A stretch of DNA of 64,000 nucleotides, from NCBI GenBank assembly GCA_016213105.1, contig JACRBN010000026.1:248001-312000 (forward strand), written 5' to 3'. The stretch comes from Chloroflexota bacterium (GTDB lineage: Bacteria > Chloroflexota > Anaerolineae > Anaerolineales > Villigracilaceae). Under the pieces are notes generated by a model. The model worked only from the letters and a program-made list of their open reading frames with translations. It was not told the DNA's origin and made no database searches. Shown here piece after piece: positions 25,159 to 34,239 of the stretch. A program made the position numbers and the translations under genes. Numbering within the stretch: position 1 is the stretch's first letter; each line of letters starts with the position of its first letter.

Positions 25159-26301
25159 CTATCGTTCCGTCATCCACTTTGCGGCTTCGTCGGCCAGCTT
25201 GACCAACTCGCCGTCGCTGACGTTCTTCTGCGAGAGGCGCGTCAGCAGGTAAAACAATTCATGCTCGTTGATGGCGGGGTTGTAGCTGTACAGCATGCGC
25301 GCGTATTCCACATCGGGCAGGGCCGGGTCGAGGCGATAACGTTTGCCGAGGTGGCGTTTGAGCTGACGGTGATAATGCGCCAGCACGGCGGCGCGGTGTC
25401 CCGCCTTGCGATTCAGGTTCGCCACGGCGGTGACGTGTTCCAACGGGCCGCGGCGTTTGATCTCGCGCAGCAGCGGGATTGGCCGCCCGAATCCGCGTCC
25501 CTGCAGGACGAGCGCCAGGAAGATCGCCAGCAGGATGAACAGCAGCGCGTGTCCCATGGGCGTGCGCCGCAGCCATTCCTCCGGGCCGACGATGACGCTG
25601 CGCTGGATGCCGTGATGCCACTCGTCGAACCAGACCGCGTCGCGCTCGACCGCCAGGCTGACCAGATTCAGCACCAGTTCCGCGTTGCCGGCTTCCTGGA
25701 TGCCGAGGTTCGAAAACGGATAGGCCGTGGTGGACAGGATCACGCGTCCGCGTCCCTGCTCGAACGAAACGATGATCGGATGCCCCTCGTGGGCGATGTG
25801 CGTGACGTAATCGTTGCGGTCGCTGGTCAGGCCATAGAGCGCGTCGAACCTGGCCGGGTCGACCTGGGGCGGGGACATCAGCAGCGGGGTCTGCGCCGCC
25901 AGCGGCGGGGAGGCCGTGGGCAGGAATTCCCGATTGAACTCATAATAAAAGAAGAGGGTGCGGGCGGGCAGGCTGTCTCCCGCCACGATCAGCGTGCCGC
26001 CGTTTTCCACCCAGGCATCGAGCGTCTTGAACTCGCCAAAAGTAACTTCGGCCAGCGGCTGGATCATCAACAGGATGTCGGTCCCGGCCGGCGGCTCGAA
26101 GCTCTCCACGGTATCCTGCCGCACCTGGTAGTTGAGGCGTCCCAGCCAAAGGCGCAGGGCCAGCATCCCGTTGGGCGCGGGCGAGGTGCTAAGGTACGGG
26201 GTGGCCTCGGCGTTCTGCTGCTGCATGGCCGCAGCCGTCATGACCAGGATCAACAGGAACGCCAGTCCCAGGCCGAGCCAGCCGTCGCGGGAGAGCCTCA
26301 T
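25159..26301 (-). CDS. DUF4350-domain membrane protein
   Basis: A protein of 380 aa: N-terminal transmembrane helix, an extracytoplasmic domain of about 200 residues with the family pattern SPAPNGMLALRLWLGRLNYQV and LDAWVENGGTLIVAGDS, a second transmembrane helix (ALLFILLAIFLALVLQGRGFGRP) and a C-terminal cytoplasmic tail. DUF4350 proteins are encoded with DUF4129, MoxR and DUF58 proteins and resemble GldG-type domains. Its start overlaps the stop of the DUF4129 gene (ATGA), so it is coupled to it. Role unknown. Confidence 0.83.
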   Translation of the reverse strand: MRLSRDGWLGLGLAFLLILVMTAAAMQQQNAEATPYLSTSPAPNGMLALRLWLGRLNYQVRQDTVESFEPPAGTDILLMIQPLAEVTFGEFKTLDAWVENGGTLIVAGDSLPARTLFFYYEFNREFLPTASPPLAAQTPLLMSPPQVDPARFDALYGLTSDRNDYVTHIAHEGHPIIVSFEQGRGRVILSTTAYPFSNLGIQEAGNAELVLNLVSLAVERDAVWFDEWHHGIQRSVIVGPEEWLRRTPMGHALLFILLAIFLALVLQGRGFGRPIPLLREIKRRGPLEHVTAVANLNRKAGHRAAVLAHYHRQLKRHLGKRYRLDPALPDVEYARMLYSYNPAINEHELFYLLTRLSQKNVSDGELVKLADEAAKWMTER

Positions 26302-27287
26302 TGGGGCTTCTTCTCCTTGAGTTCTTCCACGCGGGCGCTGTAATGCTTGAAGGAGTCCTCGTCCACTGTGTGATAGCCGTACCAGACGTTATCGAATACA
26401 TCGACCACCTCGCGCAGCGGCTCGGCCAGCTCGGGCTGACCCGCCACACTGCGCAGGTACTCGTGGTTGGTCTTGGAGCGGTCGTAGCGCAGCATCCCGC
26501 GCTCGTCGAGCAACAGCAGCGAGGACAGGTACAGGTACCGCACGGCGGAGCGATAATCGCCGCCGCGGGAAAGGGTTTGCGCGCGCGCAAAGGCCTGTTC
26601 TGCCGTGATGGGTTCGCCCCCGTCCGCGTCTTCGTTCGACAGGCGGGATTCGGCCGCCAGGTCGAAGAAGAAACTGCGGAAGATGTACACCAGCGCCGCG
26701 GCCAGAAGGATGGCCGCCAGGATCGGGATGAGATTGAACGTCCCCTCGCCGATGGCCACAGCCACTTCGTTGTCTTCACCGAAGAGGCCCGCCAGCCAGC
26801 GGTTGAAGCGCGCCCACTGCTCGGTGAACCACTTGGAGATGGGGTCCTCCTGCTGTTCCTTCCATTGGAACTGCGGGTCGGCCAGGATCTCCTGAAGCGG
26901 CTCCAGGTCGGCGGAGGTGAACACCTGCACCGGATATTGACTGTGCGCCTCGAGCAGCGCCTTGACCATGCTCTGGATGCCCTCCAGCGCCGCCTTGTCG
27001 CCCAGTTGCAGGGCCAGGATCAACCGGCTGTTGTCCACCGTGAGCAGCGTGCCATCCTCGAGCCGCACCTGCTTGACCGCCTGCCACTGCGTGACGAGTT
27101 CGTCCAGCGCCGGGCGGACAGCGGACTCGGGCATGGATTGCAGTCCCGCCACGATCTGGCGGGTGTGCTCCACCAACTTCCAATACTCGGCCTGGGAGAT
27201 GGGCGAGCCTGCGGCCAGCGCAACTCCCCCGGGCAGGAGGAGTCGCGCCAGGAACAGGGCAAGCAGGAGCGGCCGCAGCAGGCGCAT
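26298..27287 (-). CDS. DUF4129-domain membrane protein
   Basis: A protein of 329 aa with a signal sequence, an extracytoplasmic helical region, one transmembrane helix (FNLIPILAAILLAAALVYIF) and the C-terminal DUF4129 pattern AVRYLYLSSLLLLDERGML plus YDRSKTNHEYLRSV. In other bacteria this domain follows transglutaminase-like domains; here it stands alone. It belongs to the MoxR cluster and is translationally coupled to the DUF4350 gene. Confidence 0.85.
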   Translation of the reverse strand: MRLLRPLLLALFLARLLLPGGVALAAGSPISQAEYWKLVEHTRQIVAGLQSMPESAVRPALDELVTQWQAVKQVRLEDGTLLTVDNSRLILALQLGDKAALEGIQSMVKALLEAHSQYPVQVFTSADLEPLQEILADPQFQWKEQQEDPISKWFTEQWARFNRWLAGLFGEDNEVAVAIGEGTFNLIPILAAILLAAALVYIFRSFFFDLAAESRLSNEDADGGEPITAEQAFARAQTLSRGGDYRSAVRYLYLSSLLLLDERGMLRYDRSKTNHEYLRSVAGQPELAEPLREVVDVFDNVWYGYHTVDEDSFKHYSARVEELKEKKPQ

Positions 27288-27294
27288 TCGGTTC

Positions 27295-28356
27295 CTAGAA
27301 GCCCCCGGACATCAATCCGCCCAAGCCGAACAGCGGGATAAAGATCACGAGCAACAGGATGAAGTACAACGCGACGAAGATCATGGTCAACAGGACGAAA
27401 TAGGCCACGTCGGTGCCGGTCACGAAACTGCCCAGCGGGCCGGCGGGCGTGGTCTCGGCCAGGGTGGCGATGTTGGCCTCGGGGTCGGTCTGGCTGGCGG
27501 CCTGCATGGCCAGGTCGAGACCTTCGGAGCGCACGCGCAGGTCGAAGTACACCACCGTCATGGCGGTCATGCTGAGCGGCAGGAACAGCAGGCCGGTGGC
27601 AAAACCCGTCAGCGAGGAGACCACGCTGCTGAGCAGCGCAATCTGCCCGGGGCCGATCTGGCTGCCGATCCCGACATTGACCAGGAAGTTGACCAGGTAG
27701 ACCGGGACCGCCACGAGTAACTGTCCCAGCAGGGACAGGACAAAGGCAAAGCCCAGCAGCCACCAGAAGCGGCTGCGTCCCAGGTCCCAGGCGCGGCGAA
27801 ATGCGTCGAATCCGCCCTTCTTTTCCAGGATCGTGATTGGGATGATCAGTGGGACCACGATGGAGGCCAGGAAAAAGAGCACGCCCGGCCCGCTGAACCA
27901 GCCGATGCAGGGGATGAGCAGCCAGACGAAGGCGGCGATCAGGATCAGGCCCGTGGCAAGCAGGGTCAGAACCACGCGGCCCAGGCTGGGCGCGACCTGG
28001 CGGTAGGCTTCCATGATGCCGGTCGGTCGGTTGGCGTAACTATCGGCTGCCACGCGGGTCACGGCCGAACCGCCCACGCCCTGCACGAGGAAATATTGCA
28101 GGATCAAGGTGCCATACGTCCCGGCGATGCCGAGCCAGTAGGACGAGCTCCCGAACAGCTCGGTGGATGATCCCATGGTCGGGATGGAGGAGACCATCAG
28201 ATACGAGGAAAGCGCCTGCATCACGACGATCGGAAAATACGGGATGACGAGGATGCCAACCAGGGTCAGGAACTTGCGGCGGTAGATGCGAATGGCCTGG
28301 TCGAGCAACTCCCCCAGGCTGAGCGGACGGATGAACGGGGCGGAAGATGTAGTCAC
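27295..28356 (-). CDS. Polytopic membrane protein heading the MoxR cluster
   Basis: A protein of 353 aa with about six hydrophobic segments. It opens with FIRPLSLGELLDQAIRIYRR, a motif common to membrane proteins encoded upstream of DUF4129 genes in Gram-positive-type bacteria and resembling the GDPD membrane domain family. Translation starts at GTG (28356) with GGAGG 5 nt upstream. It lies 7 bp before the DUF4129 gene and is probably the first gene of the operon running to 22041. No catalytic residues are evident. Confidence 0.72.
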   Translation of the reverse strand: MTTSSAPFIRPLSLGELLDQAIRIYRRKFLTLVGILVIPYFPIVVMQALSSYLMVSSIPTMGSSTELFGSSSYWLGIAGTYGTLILQYFLVQGVGGSAVTRVAADSYANRPTGIMEAYRQVAPSLGRVVLTLLATGLILIAAFVWLLIPCIGWFSGPGVLFFLASIVVPLIIPITILEKKGGFDAFRRAWDLGRSRFWWLLGFAFVLSLLGQLLVAVPVYLVNFLVNVGIGSQIGPGQIALLSSVVSSLTGFATGLLFLPLSMTAMTVVYFDLRVRSEGLDLAMQAASQTDPEANIATLAETTPAGPLGSFVTGTDVAYFVLLTMIFVALYFILLLVIFIPLFGLGGLMSGGF

Positions 28357-28426
28357 GTGGCCCTCCTTCCAGAATGGAAATCGAGAGATTGTGGGCGGTT
28401 CCGAACGTTCCGCCCATTATACCCAG

Positions 28427-28903
28427 TTATTCGTACAACTTAATCCCGCTTTGATCCTGCCCGGCCAGCAGGTCGGCCACGCTCCTGCCCAGCACGGGAT
28501 GCACCAGGCCGGGCGCCATGTCCATCAGCGGCACGAGCACGAAGGCGCGTTCGTGCAGGCGCGGATGCGGAATGGTCAGCGACTCGGTCCGCATCACCAG
28601 GTCATCGTAGAACAGGATGTCGATGTCGATGCGCCGCGGCCCGTAGCGGAAACTTGGCTCGCGCCCCACCTCGACCTCGACCTGCTTCAACCGCCCCAGC
28701 AGCGACTCCGGGCTGAGGCTGGTTTCCGCTTCGACGGCCATGTTCAGGAAGGCGGGCTGCTCGGTATAGCCCCAGGGCGGAGTCTCGTACACGCGCGACT
28801 CGGCCCGCACGTCGACATCCGGTGCGAACGCCTTCAAGGCCGCGCGCAGGTTGCCCGGACGGTCGCCCAGGTTGGTGCCCAGCGCCAGGTAGATGATGTG
28901 CAT
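28427..28903 (-). CDS. folK: 2-amino-4-hydroxy-6-hydroxymethyldihydropteridine pyrophosphokinase
   Basis: A protein of 158 aa matching HPPK, which transfers pyrophosphate from ATP to hydroxymethyl-dihydropterin in folate synthesis. It shows YLALGTNLGDRPGNL, the pterin loop PPWGYTEQPAFLNM and the signature RYGPRRIDIDILFYDD followed by IPHPRLHERAFVL. Length is normal for a monofunctional enzyme. It lies 24 bp after the homoserine dehydrogenase gene, so it may be co-transcribed with it; no other folate gene is nearby. Confidence 0.93.
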   Translation of the reverse strand: MHIIYLALGTNLGDRPGNLRAALKAFAPDVDVRAESRVYETPPWGYTEQPAFLNMAVEAETSLSPESLLGRLKQVEVEVGREPSFRYGPRRIDIDILFYDDLVMRTESLTIPHPRLHERAFVLVPLMDMAPGLVHPVLGRSVADLLAGQDQSGIKLYE

Positions 28904-28927
28904 CGTAGGACGGGATACTATCTCGCC

Positions 28928-29965
28928 TTACCGGCGAGCGATGTTCACAAAATCCGCGAACAGGCCGTAGGCGGTCTCCTCGGGACCGCCGCGCAGGTCG
29001 GGACTCTCCGAGACGGTGATGGAGTAGAACGGCAGCACATCGGTCTCGAAGCTCAGGCCCGTGGACGAGTCCATCATGCCGTACAGCGGCGAGGACGGCG
29101 CGACCAGTTCGGGCGCGACGCTGGCAATGATTTCGTTTCCGTCACGTTTGGCCGAAGCGACCAGCTTCCAGCGTTTGCCCTCGGCTTTGGCCTGCTCAAT
29201 CATCGCGGATGTAATGCCGCGGATGCCTGTCGGGGCCACCATCTGCGGGGTGAAGGGCGTATCCATCAGCACCGTGACCAGCGCCGCCACCTTGATGGCC
29301 GCGTCCCAGCCGTCCACGTCGTTGGTGGGGTCGGTCTCGGCCAGCCCGATGGACTGGCAGAATTGGACCGCATCCTCGAAGCTCTCGCCGTTTTCCATGC
29401 GCGAGAGGATCACGTTGGTGGTGCCGTTGATGATGCCCTTGAATCCGCGCAGTTCGGCGGCGGGGAAGGCTTCGCGGAAGACCGAGAAGACCGGCGACCC
29501 GCCCAGCACGGTCGACTCGAAGCGGAAGGTTTTGCCCTTCAAAGCGGCCAGGTCGGTCAACTCGCGGTAGCCATGCACGACGGGGCCTTTGTTGGCGGTA
29601 ATGGCGTGCATGCCCAAATGCAGCGCCGTGCGGATGTGATCCAGCGCGGGCTGGCCCGTTTCCACGTTGACGGGCGAGTTCTCGAACAGCACGTCCGCCT
29701 GGGAATGTTTAATGACGGACAGGGAGTCTTCGACCTGGAAAGTGGAAAGTGGAGCAATAGAGTCGCCCGCTTCGACCAGGCCGAGCGCCTTGCCCAGATC
29801 GAGGCCGTTGGCGTCCACGGCGAAGCCATGCCGCCCCGTGGCGATACCAGTGACTGAAAAGGTGATGCCATAGTCCTTTTCGAGGCGGGCGCGTTTGCGT
29901 TCCAGCAGCCGCGCCAGGTTGCGGGCCACATTCCCAAAACCGATGAATGCGAGTTTGTAGTGCAT
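28928..29965 (-). CDS. hom: Homoserine dehydrogenase
   Basis: A protein of 345 aa. NAD(P)-binding start LAFIGFGNVARNLARLL, then the catalytic region GIINGTTNVILSRM and LAETDPTNDVDGWDAAIKVAAL with the conserved Glu, Asp and Lys. It reduces aspartate semialdehyde to homoserine on the way to threonine and methionine. There is no C-terminal ACT domain, so feedback control by threonine through that domain is not expected. Start ATG follows GGAGGC. Confidence 0.9.
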   Translation of the reverse strand: MHYKLAFIGFGNVARNLARLLERKRARLEKDYGITFSVTGIATGRHGFAVDANGLDLGKALGLVEAGDSIAPLSTFQVEDSLSVIKHSQADVLFENSPVNVETGQPALDHIRTALHLGMHAITANKGPVVHGYRELTDLAALKGKTFRFESTVLGGSPVFSVFREAFPAAELRGFKGIINGTTNVILSRMENGESFEDAVQFCQSIGLAETDPTNDVDGWDAAIKVAALVTVLMDTPFTPQMVAPTGIRGITSAMIEQAKAEGKRWKLVASAKRDGNEIIASVAPELVAPSSPLYGMMDSSTGLSFETDVLPFYSITVSESPDLRGGPEETAYGLFADFVNIARR

Positions 29966-29992
29966 GATGCCTCCAGAGATAAAAGCGTGGAG

Positions 29993-30053
29993 TCAAAAGT
30001 CTCCAGACTTTTGATGGGTTCCTAAAACAGTCCAAAGTCGGGAGACTTTGGAC
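29993..30053. repeat. Two palindromes with AAAGTC/GACTTT cores
   Basis: TCAAAAGTC-TCCA-GACTTTTGA (29993-30014) and GTCCAAAGTC-GGGA-GACTTTGGAC (30030-30053). The inner core is shared while outer arms differ but remain complementary. A third member is at 62502-62523. Confidence 0.8.
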
Positions 30054-30058
30054 TCCGA

Positions 30059-30790
30059 TTAAACGGGCGGATACGGAAACGCGCGGCGGTCGGCGGGCGG
30101 GCGCGGGAACAGGCGCGAGGCCAGCAGGCGTTCTCCGCGTTGACGCAGTGCGGCGATTTCTTCGGGGCTGAGGTACGGGGTGAGGAAGGCGGGATCAGAG
30201 GAAAGATGAAAGAGGAAAGATGCGAGAGATGCGAGCAAGTCCTCGGGGATGGTATGGCCCGCGAAATCCCAGATCACGCTGCGCAGCTTGTCCTCTTCGT
30301 GGAAGCAGACGCCGTGGTCGATGGCCCACAGCTTGTGCGTCTCCTCCTCGAAGAAGACGTGGCTGCCCTTGCGGTCGGCGTTGTTGATCAGCAGGTCGAA
30401 CAGCACCACGGGGCGCAGCAGATTCTTGTCTTCGCCCGTGAAGTTGAAGTAGTGATACTCGGGGTTGTACTCGATGTACTGTTGCAGTGAGCCCGCGCCG
30501 TACGGCCCGTCCTCGCGCAGCACGGTGAACGGAACAAAGCACAAGCCAAGCGCCTCGCTGACCTGATAAGCCGCCACCTCGCGCAGGGCCAGCGTGCTCT
30601 CGGGGAAGTCCCACAAGGGCTGCTCGCCGCGCGAAGGCTTGTACACAGCGGGATAGGTCTGGCCTTCGTGATTCACATCCACGAGGAATGTGTAATTCGA
30701 GCCAAGCACAAACTGCCCTTTCAACTCGAATTCACCAAGTCGAAGGGCAGTCTTTATGGTTTCGTCAGGTGTTGAGATTGTCGCGGTCAA
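30059..30790 (-). CDS. SCO1664-family protein (kinase-like fold)
   Basis: A protein of 243 aa of the SCO1664 family, related to phosphatidylinositol 3/4-kinase-like folds. Visible landmarks are AVYKPSRGEQPLWDFP (nucleotide-binding lysine), VVLFDLLINNADRKGSHVFF (catalytic-loop like, with Asp and Asn) and LWAIDHGVCFHEEDK (metal-binding Asp). This suggests a phosphotransferase acting on an unknown substrate. The likely start is TTG with no clear ribosome-binding site. It lies 27 bp after the DUF3090 gene, its usual partner in actinobacteria. Confidence 0.82.
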   Translation of the reverse strand: MTATISTPDETIKTALRLGEFELKGQFVLGSNYTFLVDVNHEGQTYPAVYKPSRGEQPLWDFPESTLALREVAAYQVSEALGLCFVPFTVLREDGPYGAGSLQQYIEYNPEYHYFNFTGEDKNLLRPVVLFDLLINNADRKGSHVFFEEETHKLWAIDHGVCFHEEDKLRSVIWDFAGHTIPEDLLASLASFLFHLSSDPAFLTPYLSPEEIAALRQRGERLLASRLFPRPPADRRAFPYPPV

Positions 30791-30817
30791 CTGTTTACCG
30801 ATAACTGAATACTGAAA

Positions 30818-31345
30818 CTAATGTTTGTGCCCGTTCTTCTTCGGGCAGAAGTGGCCTTCGGGCTCCATCGGCTGGCCGCATTGCAGACAGATCGGGCGTC
30901 CGCGGGTGGTGACTTCCAGTCCCCAGCGCGCCAGCCTTCGCATCTGCGTGCGCGTGGCCCAGAAACGCACCACGGCCGCCGAGTCGGGGTCGACTTCATC
31001 CAGCAGGAGTTCCTTCACGAACAGCACCACCAGGTCGCGGGTCTTCTCGTAGCCCAGGCCGATCTCTCCCACGCGGAAAAGTGGCTCCACGGGCGGGTGG
31101 ATGTGCATCTGGTCTTCGAGGTAGTCGCCGCTGGCTTCATCCAGTTCGGGGTTGGCTTCCATGACCTGCGCCAGGAACTGCTCGATGCCCACCGTCAGCG
31201 ACTGCAATTGGGCTTTCTCGATGATGACCGTCACCGCGCGCTGGTCCTGCCAGGCGTGGATGTAAAAAACGCGCTGGCCCGGCTGGCCGATGGCGTCGGC
31301 GGTGATGTGATCCACGGGGTCTACGTCAATTTCGAAACGAGGCAT
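30818..31345 (-). CDS. DUF3090-family protein
   Basis: A protein of 175 aa that matches DUF3090: FEIDVDPVDHITADAIGQPG at the start, FYIHAWQDQRAVTVIIEKAQ, and a C-terminal zinc-ribbon half ICLQCGQPMEPEGHFCP. The metal site is probably structural. In actinobacteria the family is encoded beside the SCO1664 protein and often a histidine phosphatase; the pair is kept here. Start at 31345 follows GGAGAGAAG. Biochemical role unknown. Confidence 0.85.
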   Translation of the reverse strand: MPRFEIDVDPVDHITADAIGQPGQRVFYIHAWQDQRAVTVIIEKAQLQSLTVGIEQFLAQVMEANPELDEASGDYLEDQMHIHPPVEPLFRVGEIGLGYEKTRDLVVLFVKELLLDEVDPDSAAVVRFWATRTQMRRLARWGLEVTTRGRPICLQCGQPMEPEGHFCPKKNGHKH

Positions 31346-31482
31346 AAACTTCTCTCCATCTTCAATGACGGGCAGTATACCAGAATGGTCATGTCGTTGC
31401 GAGGAGCCGTGCAGATGTGATGAAGCCATGGCATACGCAGCAGGTCAAGTATAATTCGCCCATCTCGCCAAAGGAGATGAGC

Positions 31483-33162
31483 ATGTACGACAAGAGCAAA
31501 CTGAATGAATTGAAGGATTCTCTCGAAACCTGGGAGGCAACCGGGCTGCAAAAGGCTCTGGCCTCCCTGCCCGAACGCCAGGGGCAGTTTATCACCACCT
31601 CCTCCGAGCCGATCAAGCGCCTCTACACCCCGCTCGACGTGGCCGACCTGGATTATGCCGCCGACCTCGGTCAGCCGGGCGAGTATCCGTACACGCGCGG
31701 CGTGCATCCGACCCTGCACCGTTCCAAGTTGTGGACGATGCGCATGTTCGCGGGCTTCGGCACCGCGGAGGAGACCAACGCCCGTTTCAAATATTTATTG
31801 GATCAGGGCCAGACCGGCCTGAGCGTGGCCTTCGATTTGGCCACCCTGATGGGCTATGACACCGACCAGCCCGAGGCGTTGGGCGAGTTCGGCAAATGCG
31901 GCGTGGCGGTCTCCTCGCTCAAGGACATGGAAATCCTGATGGACGGCATCCCGCTGGAGAAGGTCTCCACCAGCATGACCATCAACTCGCCCGCCGCCAT
32001 CATCTGGGCCATGTACATCGCCGCTGCCGAGAACAAGGGCGTGCGTCCCGACCAGTTGCGCGGCACCATCCAGAACGACATCTTAAAGGAATTCATCGCA
32101 CAGAAGGAATTCATCTTCCCGCCCGAGCCGTCCATGCGCCTGGTGGTCGACACGATGGAGTTCGGCGCGCAAAAGGCCCCGCAGTGGAACACCATCTCGA
32201 TCAGCGGATACCACATCCGCGAGGCGGGTTCGACCGCCGCGCAGGAGCTGGCCTTCACCCTGGGCGACGGCCTCGAATACGTGCGCTGGGGCATCGCCCG
32301 CGGCATGGACGTGGACGAGTTCGCGCCGCGCCTGTCCTTCTTCTTCAATGCCCACAATGACTTCTTCGAGGAGATCGCCAAATACCGCGCCGCCCGCCGC
32401 ATTTGGGCGCGCGAGATGCGTGAAACCTTCAAGGCCAAAAATCCGCGCTCGTGGCTGCTGCGTTTCCACACGCAGACGGCGGGAGTCAGCCTCACCGCCC
32501 AACAGCCCGAGAACAACGTGGTGCGCGTGGCGCTCCAGGCGCTGGCGGCCGTGCTCGGCGGGACGCAGTCCCTGCACACCAACTCGCTGGACGAGGCCCT
32601 GGCCCTTCCATCTGAACATGCCGTGACCATCGCGCTGCGCACCCAACAGATCATCGCCGAGGAGTCGGGCGTGACGAATACGGTTGATCCACTCGGGGGC
32701 AGCTTCTTCGTCGAGGCCCAGACCGACCGCATCGAGGCGCAGGCTTATGAGTATTTCCGTCGCGTCGAGGAATTGGGCGGCGTCATTCCCGCCCTCGAAA
32801 AGGGCTTCTTCCAAAGCGAGATTTCCGATGCGGCCTATCGCTATCAACGCGAGATCGACGCGGGCCTGCGCCGCATCGTCGGCGTCAACGCCTATGCCGA
32901 GAAGAAGCCGCTGACCATCCCCATTCTCGAAATGGACCCGCAAGGTTACGAACGCCAGGTGGCGCGCCTGGACGAAGTCCGCAAGACGCGCGACAACGGC
33001 CGAGTGGGTCAATCGCTCGACCGCCTGCGCCTGGCCTGCCAGGGTAAAGAAAACACCATGCCCCACATCATGGAAGCCGTCCACTCTTACGCCACCCTGG
33101 GAGAAATCATTCAGGTAATGAAGGAAGTGTTCGGCACGTACGAGGAACCCAATTGGATTTAA
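31483..33162 (+). CDS. icmA: B12-dependent acyl-CoA mutase large subunit, isobutyryl-CoA mutase type
   Basis: A protein of 559 aa of the methylmalonyl-CoA mutase family: a complete TIM-barrel substrate domain without the B12-binding domain, as in two-subunit enzymes; the small subunit must lie elsewhere. Two residues that define substrate match isobutyryl-CoA mutase: Phe in [13 protein letters not shown] where methylmalonyl-CoA mutase has Tyr 89, and Gln in [13 protein letters not shown] where that enzyme has Arg 207. The usual Ala of SVAFDL is kept, unlike 2-hydroxyisobutyryl-CoA mutase. It would interconvert isobutyryl-CoA and butyryl-CoA. Start at 31483 chosen from AAGGAG 6 nt upstream. 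Confidence 0.8.
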   Translation: MYDKSKLNELKDSLETWEATGLQKALASLPERQGQFITTSSEPIKRLYTPLDVADLDYAADLGQPGEYPYTRGVHPTLHRSKLWTMRMFAGFGTAEETNARFKYLLDQGQTGLSVAFDLATLMGYDTDQPEALGEFGKCGVAVSSLKDMEILMDGIPLEKVSTSMTINSPAAIIWAMYIAAAENKGVRPDQLRGTIQNDILKEFIAQKEFIFPPEPSMRLVVDTMEFGAQKAPQWNTISISGYHIREAGSTAAQELAFTLGDGLEYVRWGIARGMDVDEFAPRLSFFFNAHNDFFEEIAKYRAARRIWAREMRETFKAKNPRSWLLRFHTQTAGVSLTAQQPENNVVRVALQALAAVLGGTQSLHTNSLDEALALPSEHAVTIALRTQQIIAEESGVTNTVDPLGGSFFVEAQTDRIEAQAYEYFRRVEELGGVIPALEKGFFQSEISDAAYRYQREIDAGLRRIVGVNAYAEKKPLTIPILEMDPQGYERQVARLDEVRKTRDNGRVGQSLDRLRLACQGKENTMPHIMEAVHSYATLGEIIQVMKEVFGTYEEPNWI

Positions 33163-33184
33163 GAGAATAGAGAGTAGAGAGTAG

Positions 33185-33223
33185 AAAAAAGCGGCCAGCA
33201 TTGCGCTGACCGCTTTTTATTTT
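33185..33223. terminator. Bidirectional intrinsic terminator
   Basis: AAAAAAGCGGCCAGC and GCTGACCGCTTTTTATTTT form a stem with A and T runs on both sides. It serves the mutase gene and the convergent phosphofructokinase gene. Confidence 0.85.
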
Positions 33224-33251
33224 ACTGATCACTGTCCACTAATCACTGCTC

Positions 33252-34232
33252 TTACCGCGCCAATACCCTCGCCATGCTGTAATAGTCTTCATTGGCCTGT
33301 TGTTTATTGGAGATGACCTCCTCCAACGGCACTAGCTCGATGCCGCGGCCTTGCAGGCCGGTCATCACATCCACCTTGCCTTCGAGCAGGGACTCGACCG
33401 CCTTCACGCCCATGCGCGCCGACAGCAGACGGTCGAACGCCGTGGGCGAACCGCCGCGCTGGATGTGACCGAGGATGGTCACGCGCGTCTTGAAGCCGAT
33501 GTCCATCTCGTCGATGGCCTTGGCCAGTTCGGTCGTGCGGAAGTTGGCGCCCTCGGCGATGATGATGATGGCGTGCGTTTTGCCGCGCCGATAGGCGTCC
33601 TCGATGGTGTCGGCCACGTCCTGCAAGGTGACGGTCACCTCAGGCACCAGCACCAATTCCGCGCCGCACACGATGCCCGCCATGACGGCCAGGTAGCCCG
33701 AGCCGCGGCCCATCGTCTCGACCAGGAAGGCGCGTCCGTGCGAGGAGGCCGTGTCGCGCAGCTTGTCGACCGCTTCCATGATGGTGTTCATGGCGGTATC
33801 CACGCCGATGGCCATGTTGCTGCCCCACACGTCGTTGTCGATGCTGGCGGGAATGCCGACCACGTTGATGCCCTGTTTGGCCAGGGCGTGTGCGCCGTTC
33901 ATCGAGCCTTCGCCGCCGATCACCACCAGTCCGTCCATGCCCGCTTCATTGATGTGGCGGATGGCCTCGCGCTGTCCGCGCGGATCTTTGAAGCGTTCAC
34001 TGCGGCGGGTTTGCAGGATCGTGCCGCCGCGCTGCAAAATTCCGCCCACATCGCGTGGACCCAGCACGCGGAACTCGCCGTTGATCAGGCCTTCGTAGCC
34101 GTTGTTGATGCCGATCACGCGCGCGTTATGGGTGGCGCCCGCCCGCACCACCGAACGGATGCAGGAATTCATGCCGGGGGCATCTCCCCCGGAGGTCAGC
34201 ACCCCCAGGGTGTATTGTCGCATTGCGTCCAT
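33252..34232 (-). CDS. pfkA: 6-phosphofructokinase
   Basis: A protein of 326 aa. It has GVLTSGGDAPGMN, IGGEGSMNGAHAL, the catalytic IPASIDNDVWG (Asp base kept) and ETMGRGSGYLAV. It phosphorylates fructose 6-phosphate in glycolysis. Gly after the acidic residue in GGEGS favours ATP as donor over pyrophosphate; the usual metal-binding Asp is Glu, and the Thr before IDND is Ser, both mild changes. Start at 34232 chosen from GAAGGA 10 nt upstream. Ends convergently with the mutase; 7 bp after RNase Z, so probably co-transcribed with it. Confidence 0.9.
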   Translation of the reverse strand: MDAMRQYTLGVLTSGGDAPGMNSCIRSVVRAGATHNARVIGINNGYEGLINGEFRVLGPRDVGGILQRGGTILQTRRSERFKDPRGQREAIRHINEAGMDGLVVIGGEGSMNGAHALAKQGINVVGIPASIDNDVWGSNMAIGVDTAMNTIMEAVDKLRDTASSHGRAFLVETMGRGSGYLAVMAGIVCGAELVLVPEVTVTLQDVADTIEDAYRRGKTHAIIIIAEGANFRTTELAKAIDEMDIGFKTRVTILGHIQRGGSPTAFDRLLSARMGVKAVESLLEGKVDVMTGLQGRGIELVPLEEVISNKQQANEDYYSMARVLAR

Positions 34233-34239
34233 GCAGAAA

